Positions 58,548 to 64,000 of a DNA stretch of 64,000 bases are shown one piece after another. The stretch comes from Capra hircus. Taxonomy: Eukaryota; Chordata; Mammalia; Artiodactyla; Bovidae. The notes under the pieces were generated by a model. That model did no database searches. It was not told the origin of the DNA and saw nothing but the letters and a program-made list of their open reading frames with translations. The stretch is from positions 36,574,575 through 36,638,574 of the forward strand of contig NC_030819.1 of NCBI RefSeq assembly GCF_001704415.2, read 5' to 3'. Position numbers and translations under genes: made by a program. Numbering within the stretch: position 1 is the stretch's first letter; the number at the start of each line of letters is the position of its first letter.

Positions 58548-60648
58548 CAGTTCAGTCACTCAGTCGTGTCAGACTCTTTGCGACCCCATGAATTGCAGCA
58601 TGCCAGGCCTCCCTGTCCATCACCAACTCCCGGAGTTCACTCAGACTCACTTCCGTTGAGTCAGTGATGACATCCAGCCATCTCATCCTCTGTTGTCCCC
58701 TTCTCCTCCTGCCCCCAATCCCTCCCAGAATCAGAGTCCTTTCCAATGAGTCAACTCTTCTCATGAGGTGGCCAAAGTACTGGAGTTTCAGCTTTAGCAT
58801 CATTCCTTCCAAAGAAATCCCAGGGCTGGTCTCCTTCAGAATGGACTGGTTGGATCTCCTTGCAGTCCAAGGGACTCTCAAGAGTCTTCTCCTACACCAC
58901 AGTTCAAAAGCATCAATTCTACATTACTCAGCTTTCTTCACAGTCCAACTCTCACATCCCTACATGACCACAGGAAAAACAATAGCTTTGACTAGACGGA
59001 CCTTTGTTGGCAAAGTAATGTCTCTGCTTTTGAATATGCTATCTAGGTTGGTCATAACTTTTCTTCCAAGGAGTAAGGCTCTTTTAATTTCATGGCTGTA
59101 GTCACCATCTGCAGTGATTTTGGAGCCTAAAAAAATAAAGTCTGACACTGTTTCCACTGTTTCCCCGTATATTTCCCATGAAGTGATGGGACCAGATGCC
59201 ATGATCTTCGTTTTCTGAATGTTGAGCTTTAGGCCAACTTTTTCACTCTCCTCTTTCACTTTCATCAAGAGGCTTTTTAGCTCCTCTTCACTTTCTGCCA
59301 TAAGGGTGGTGTCATCTGCATGTCTGAGGTTATTGATATTTCTGCTGGCAATCTTGATTCCAGGTTGTGTTTCTTCCAGCCCAGCATTTCTCATGATGTA
59401 CTCTGCATAGAAGTTAAATAAGCAGGGTGACAATATACAGCCTTGATGTACCCCTTTTCCTATTTGGAACCAGTCTGTTGTTCCCTGTCCAGTTCTAACT
59501 GTTGCTTCCTGACCTGCATAGAGATTTCTCACGAGGCAGGTCAAATGGTCTGGTATTCCCATCCCTTTCAGAATTTTCCACAGTTTATTGTGATGCACAC
59601 AAAGGCTTTCGCATAGTCAAGAAAGCAGAAATAGATGTTTTTCTGGAACTCTCTTGGTTTTTCCATGATCCAGCAGATGTTGGCAATTTGATCTCTGGTT
59701 CCTCTGCCTTTTCTAAAACCAGCTTGAACATCAGGAAGTTCACGGTTCATGTACTGCTGAAACCTGGCTTGGAGAATTTTGAGCATTACTTTACTAGCAT
59801 GTGAGATGAGTGCAATTGTGCGGTAGTTTGAGCATTCTTTGGCATTGTCTTTCTTTGGGATTGGAATGAAAACTGACCTTTTCCAGTCCCGTGGCCACTG
59901 CTGAGTTTTCGAAATTCGCTGGCATATTGAGTGCAGCACTTTCACAGCATCATCTTTCAGGATTTGAAACAGCTCCACTGGAATTCCATCACCTCCACTA
60001 GCTTTGTTCGTAGTGATGCTTTCTAAGTCCCACTTGACTTCACATTCCAGGATGTCTGGCTCTAGATGAGTGATCACAGCATCGTAATTATCCAGGTTGT
60101 GAAGATCTTTTTTGTACAGTTCTTCTGTGTATTCTTGCCACCTCTTCTTAATATCTTCTGCTTCTCTTAGGTCCATACCATTTCTGTCTTTTATCGAGCC
60201 CATCTTTGCATGAAATGTTCCCTTGGTATCTCTAATTTTCTTGGAGAGGTCTCTAGTCTTTCCCATTCTGTTGTTTTCCTCTATTTCTTTGCATTGATCG
60301 CTGAAGAAAACTTTCTTATCTCTTCTTGCTATTCTTTGGAACTCTGCATTCAGATGCTTATATCTTTCCTTTTCTCCTTTGCTTTTCACTTCCCTTCTTT
60401 TCACAGCTATTTGTAAGGCCTCCCCAGACAGCCATTTTGCTTTTTTGCATTTCTTTTCCATGGGGATGGTCTTGATCCCTGTCTCCTGTACAATGTCACG
60501 AACCTCATTCCATAGTTCATCAGGCACTCTATCTATCAGATCTAGGCCCTTAAATGTATTTCTCACTTCCACTGTATAATCATAAGGGATTTGATTTAGG
60601 TCATACCTGAATGGTCTAGTGGTTTCCCCTACTTTTTTCAATTTAAAG
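58548..60648 (-). mobile_element. BovB LINE (antisense), best-preserved copy
   Basis: 3' end at left (atcagttcagtcactcagtc), extending through the whole RT domain and the Lys/Glu-rich linker to cctactttttt at about 60637. Two long minus-strand frames (212 and 377 codons) overlap at a 4-nt deletion. 5'-truncated, so no endonuclease. A TSD was not resolved. Confidence 0.94.
58960..59598 (-). pseudogene. BovB RT palm/thumb remnant (HADD variant)
   Basis: 212 codons with KLWKILKGMGIPDHL (residues 5-19), GKGVHQGCILSPCLFN (47-62) and NNLRHADDTTLMAESEEELK (89-108), then KLNIQKTKIMASGPITSWEI and the RTE block before a stop at VFPVVM. The catalytic box is HADD where the family has YADD. The usual VRQGC is VHQGC. 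It is continuous with the 59568-60701 frame except for a 4-nt deletion, and is dead. Confidence 0.9.
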
Positions 60649-60701
60649 GACCAAATAGTAAATATTTTAGGCTTTGTAAGACCAGATAGTCTGTATGACA
60701 A
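59568..60701 (-). pseudogene. BovB linker and RT N-terminal remnant (longest frame)
   Basis: The longest open frame in the window, 377 codons. The first ~18 residues are hAT-derived; BovB coding begins near 60648. It shows the linker (KKCKKAKWLSGEALQIAVK), the pre-RT helix (KRWQEYTEELYKKDLHNLDN) and RT blocks DGIPVELFQILKDDAVKVLH, VFIPIPKKDNAKECSNYRTI, DVQAGFRKGRGTRDQIANIC and motif A YFCFLDYAKAF. There a 4-nt deletion after AF shifts the frame and it stops. The catalytic Asp of motif A is kept. The endonuclease is absent. Confidence 0.92.
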
Positions 60702-61098
60702 CTACTCAGCTCTGCTGTTGTAGCATAAGCGCAAGCACAGACAGCCATAAATAGATAAATGCAACTGTGTTTCAGTCTAACTTCATTTGCAAAACAGGTT
60801 TTTGGCTGGATTTGTCTCACAAACTGCAGTTTGCTCTCAATAGAGTCCCTAACAGATCCAAGAGTGTGTCCTGGCAGGAAAGAGTCATGACATCAGTGTT
60901 TGCTCACCTTCATGAACTCCAGGACCTCTTGAGGTGACTTGAAACAGTAGGCCTAAATTATCCTGAAATATGGTTAGTACCCCATTTCCCTCCTCTCATT
61001 CTTTGCTGTTGCTTTATTACATAAGTTATATCAGCTCTAGAAAAATCAGAAAGTACAATTCAACAAAAAGAAAATAGAGCATCCTTAATCTCATTCCT

Positions 61099-61224
61099 TG
61101 GAGAAGGAAATGGCAAACCTCTCCAGAATCCTTGCCTGGAAAATCCCATGGACCTAAGAGCCTGGTGGGCTGCAGTCTATGGGGTCACAAAGAGTTGGGC
61201 ATGACTGAGCAACTAACAGAACAG
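61099..61224 (+). mobile_element. BovA monomer with 12-bp TSD
   Basis: tggagaaggaaatggcaaac through gagcaactaacagaacag. An exact 12-bp TSD, aatctcattcct, lies at 61087-61098 and 61225-61236, showing that a single BovA unit transposed on its own. Confidence 0.93.
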
Positions 61225-61360
61225 AATCTCATTCCTCAGAAAAAAATAGTTTATTTTGTATCATTTCACATATTTTGCTGCATGGACAAGTACTATGTTT
61301 CTGTAAATATATAATTTTATTTATAAAAACTAGATTATACTGTGTATATATATTCATATT

Positions 61361-61714
61361 GTTGTTGGTCAGTCACCCAACTGTGTCTGACCCTTTGCAA
61401 CCCCAAGAACTGCAGCATGCCAGGTCTCCCTGTCACCAACTATCTCACAAAGTTTGCCCAAGTTCATGTCCATTGCACTGGTGATGCCATTCAGCCATCT
61501 CACCCTCTGATGCCCTCTTCTCTTTCTGCCCTCAATCTTTCCCAGTATCAGAAACTTTTCCAATGAGTCCGCTGTTCGCATCAGATGACCAAAATACTGG
61601 AGTTTCAGCCTCAGCATCAATCGTTCCAATGAGTATTCAGGGTTTGATTTCCCTTAAGATTGACTGGTTTGACCTCCTCACTGTCCAGGGGACTTTCAGG
61701 AGTCTTCTCTGGCA
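61361..61714 (-). mobile_element. BovB LINE 3' fragment (antisense)
   Basis: ttgttgttggtcagtcaccc (3' end) to cttcaggagtcttctctggc. About 354 bp, ending at the TA microsatellite. Confidence 0.9.
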
Positions 61715-61725
61715 CTATATATATA

Positions 61726-61773
<48 letters not shown>

Positions 61774-62289
61774 CATACATATATATGCTGTATATTGTCA
61801 CCCTGTTTATTTAACTTATATGCAGAGTACATCATGAGAAATGCTGGGCTGAAAGAAGCACAAGCTGGAATCAAGATTTCCAGCAGAAATATCAATAACC
61901 TCAGATATGCAGATGACACCACCCTTATGGCAGAAAGTGAAGAACTAAAGAGCCTCTTGATGAAAGTGAAAGAGGAGAGTCAAAAAGTTGGCTTAAAGCT
62001 CAATATTCAGAAAATGAAGATTATGGCATCTGGTCCCAACGCTTCATGCCAAATAGATGGGGAAACAGTGGAAACAGTGTCAGACTTTAATTTTTTCAGC
62101 TCCAAAATCACTGCAGATGGTGATTGCTGCCATGAAAACCTTGGAAGGAAAGTTAAGACCAACCTGGACAGCATATTAAAAAGCAGAGACATTACTTTGT
62201 CAACAAAGATCTGTCTAGTCAAGGCTATGGTTTTTCCGGTGGTCATGTATGGATGTGAGAGTTGGACTATAAAGAAAGCTGAGCTCTGA
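61660..62289 (+). pseudogene. Chimeric open frame: microsatellite plus BovB RT palm
   Basis: 209 codons. Residues 1-43 come from the antisense BovB and the TA/TG repeat (YIYIYI run). From residue 44 (CILSPCLFNLYAEYIMRNAG) it is genuine BovB RT with intact YADD at residues 83-86 and the downstream blocks to ESWTIKKAEL. The fused start is an accident of the repeat being open in this frame. Confidence 0.85.
61715..61786. repeat. (TA)n / (TG)n microsatellite
   Basis: About 72 bp, mostly alternating TA with a GT core, separating two BovB copies in opposite orientation. Confidence 0.95.
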
Positions 62290-62668
62290 ACAATAGATGC
62301 TTTTGAACTGTGGTGTTGGAGAAGACTCTTGAGAGTCCCTTGGACTGCAAGGAGATCCAACCAGTCCATCCTAAAGGAGATCAGTCTTGGGTGTTCATTG
62401 AAAAGACTGATGTTGAAGCTGAAACTCCAATATTTTGGCCACCTGATGTGAAGAACTGACTCATTGGAAAAGACCCTGATGCTGGGAGGAATTGAGGGCA
62501 GAAGGAGAAGGGGACGACGGAGAATGAGATGGTTGGATGGCATCACTGACTCAAGGACATGAGTTTGGGTGAACTCTGGGAGTTGGTGATGGACAGGGAG
62601 GCCTGGAGTGCTGTGGTTCATGGGGTTGCAAAGAGTTGGACACAACTGAGTGACTGAACTGAACTGAA
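61787..62668 (+). mobile_element. BovB LINE 3' fragment (sense)
   Basis: Starts inside the RT (gctgtatattgtcaccctgt) and runs to the complete 3' end (gactgaactgaactgaac). The RT frame stays open for about 165 codons. Its last 350 bp are complementary to 61361-61714. Confidence 0.94.
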
Positions 62669-62745
62669 CACACACATTTATATATTCATATTCATATATA
62701 TGTGTATATATATGTATACATATGTGTTTCTTTGTGTGTGTGTGT
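62669..62745. repeat. CA/TA/TG microsatellite
   Basis: Follows the BovB 3' terminus directly, perhaps seeded by its short-repeat tail. Confidence 0.85.
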
Positions 62746-63098
62746 ATGATAACCAATTTGGTAGATGCATGATGAATTTCATTAGTCTCTAATAATCCTT
62801 ACTTGATCAGTCATATGGCAGGAAATTTTTATGTATGTTCTACTCTTACTGAATAAAAGTGACAGACCATAGGCTTTATTTGTTACATTAGAATATGAGA
62901 TTAAAATGAGTTAGTATTTCCTCTTGTGATCTTAGATTCTAATTTTAATTGAAAGTAGCTTAGTCTTCATGATACATTTTTAGATCATTTTCAAGTGCAC
63001 AAATATATGTTTTAAGTTATTCCAGATTTTCTGTCTACTAAATTATTTCTGGGTATTAGAATTGTACTTTTGAAAGCAATGATGAGTTGTTTTCAGTT
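62746..63098. other. Unassigned stretch
   Basis: AT-rich, no element recognised. Confidence 0.4.
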
Positions 63099-63112
63099 GC
63101 TAATTCTCTTTC

Positions 63113-63527
63113 TTTTTTTTTTTTTAGTTTTTTATTTTTTAAATTTTAAAATCTTTAATTCTTACATGCGTTCCCAAACATGAACCCCCCTCCCACCTCC
63201 CTCCCCATAACATCTCTGTGGGTCATCCCCATGCACCAGCCCCAAGCATGCTGTATCCTGCGTCAGACATAGACTGGCGATTCAATTCTTACATGATAGT
63301 ATACATGTTAGAATGCCATTCTCCCAAATCATCCCACCCTCTCCCTCTCCCTCTGAGTCCAAAAGTCCGTTATACACATCTGTGTCATTTTTGCTGTCTT
63401 GCATACAGGGTCGTCATTGCCATCTTTCTAAATTCCATATATATGTGTTAGTATACTGTATTGGTGTTTTTCTTTCTGGCTTACTTCACTCTGTATAATC
63501 GGCTCCAGTTTCATCCATCTCATCAGA
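63113..63527 (-). mobile_element. Young L1 3' end (antisense) with 14-bp TSD
   Basis: Poly(T)-rich tail at left, 3' UTR (atgcgttcccaaacatgaac, atcatcccaccctctccctc) and the last ORF2 codons. An exact 14-bp TSD, gctaattctctttc, lies at 63099-63112 and 63528-63541. 415 bp long. Confidence 0.95.
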
Positions 63528-63541
63528 GCTAATTCTCTTTC

Positions 63542-64000
63542 AAAATGCCCCACACTCTGGGAGCTGATGCAAGGACCCTATTGAAAATCTTAACCTTATT
63601 GGCTGTTTGGTGCAAATCTAACTCTTGAGTGTAAAAATCAATCCTTGTTGGAAGGAGAGGAGCTACTTAATCTTGGAACCTGCCTAGTATGAGAACTTCT
63701 TAAATATGTTTCCTAAATCTAAACACAGAGCACATCCTTAATGATATCTGTTTAAAAACCAAGGGAATAGAAATGCCTCAGCAGAAAGGATACAGTCAGA
63801 ACAGAGCCTCCAGCGTGCTTCTTCATTTAATCACAGTCAGCTTTCCTTCTAGGGGTTCCAGGGAACAGTGGGGCAACTTTTATTTCTTTGTTTTCCACTT
63901 TGAACAAGCAGGTGTTTCTTTCATGAGGTCCATATGTTCCTTTACAAGCCTTATCCAAAGTATCTACGGTATAGCCTATGGTAACATGGCATGCAGCCAA
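63542..64000. other. Unassigned stretch
   Basis: No repeat or gene recognised to the window end. Confidence 0.4.

Larger units (their letters stand above)
58526..60832 (+). mobile_element. hAT-Charlie DNA transposon relic, split by BovB
   Basis: Left piece 58526-58547 (caggagtccaaaacatt, the terminal inverted repeat) and right piece 60649-60832 (ccaaatagtaaatattttag, acaactactcagctctgctg, caaactgcagtttgc). This matches a Charlie-type MITE whose consensus starts caggggtc and ends in the complementary sequence. BovB at 58548-60648 is inserted just inside the left end. Confidence 0.72.

Noticed and set aside
59568..60701. 377-codon open frame as a host gene
   Set aside because: Every recognisable block is BovB linker or RT, its start lies in a hAT relic, and it ends at a frameshift.
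61361..62668. Second twin-primed BovB insertion
   Set aside because: Both opposite segments contain the element's own 3' end, so element coordinates overlap. Two insertions are required.

Overview
This window is non-coding ruminant (Bovidae-type) nuclear DNA. The diagnosis rests on repeats confined to or typical of ruminants: BovB (RTE-clade LINE) with its tgaactgaactgaa 3' end, the Bov-tA and Bov-A2 SINEs that share that 3' tail, young L1 of the cattle type, and ruminant ERV LTRs. Older mammalian layers (MIR, L2, MER5A, another hAT-Charlie relic, MaLR LTRs) lie beneath them. I find no host protein-coding gene, no CpG island, no tRNA/snRNA gene and no CRISPR. All open frames above about 110 codons with recognisable content are decayed BovB or L1 reverse-transcriptase pieces. 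All repeat names are from memory of consensus sequences, with no database search.

Layout. 1-4 kb: two Bov-tA, an AT microsatellite, an old repeat. 4.1-5.7 kb: 5'-truncated BovB (+). 6-13 kb: scattered SINEs, a 94-bp L1 tail, a mariner-like MITE, a GGAT/GGGT minisatellite. 13.6-15.9 kb: one BovB insertion with an inverted 5' half (twin priming), bounded by a 9-bp target-site duplication (TSD) and itself split by a Bov-A2. 16-24 kb: SINE clusters, MIR, MaLR and old L1 3' ends. 24.2-26.1 kb: BovB (-) split by a 1268-bp class II solo LTR with a 6-bp TSD. 26-34 kb: L2, MIR (one split by two Bov-tA), a CHR-type SINE, MER5A, old L1. 35.7-37.3 kb: young L1 (-) with a 14-bp TSD, split by a Bov-tA. 37.3-42.2 kb: repeat-poor unique DNA. 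43.4-46.4 kb: the longest BovB (+), with TSD and nested Bov-tA. 47-49.4 kb: two more BovB copies, one with a SINE inside its catalytic YADD codons. 50-58.5 kb: unique DNA, two class I-type solo LTRs, old L1, and a duplicated unrecognised segment. 58.5-60.8 kb: BovB (-) inside a hAT-Charlie relic, carrying the longest RT frames. 61.1-62.7 kb: a SINE and two back-to-back BovB copies around a TA repeat. 63.1-63.5 kb: a short L1 tail.

How the parts relate. BovB supplies the retrotransposition machinery in trans for Bov-tA/Bov-A2, which explains the shared 3' tails and matching TSD sizes. About nine BovB loci cover roughly a sixth of the window. At least nine nested insertions give a relative chronology: MIR, MaLR, hAT and old L1 first, then BovB, then Bov SINEs and solo LTRs. 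None of the BovB or L1 copies can encode a working element.
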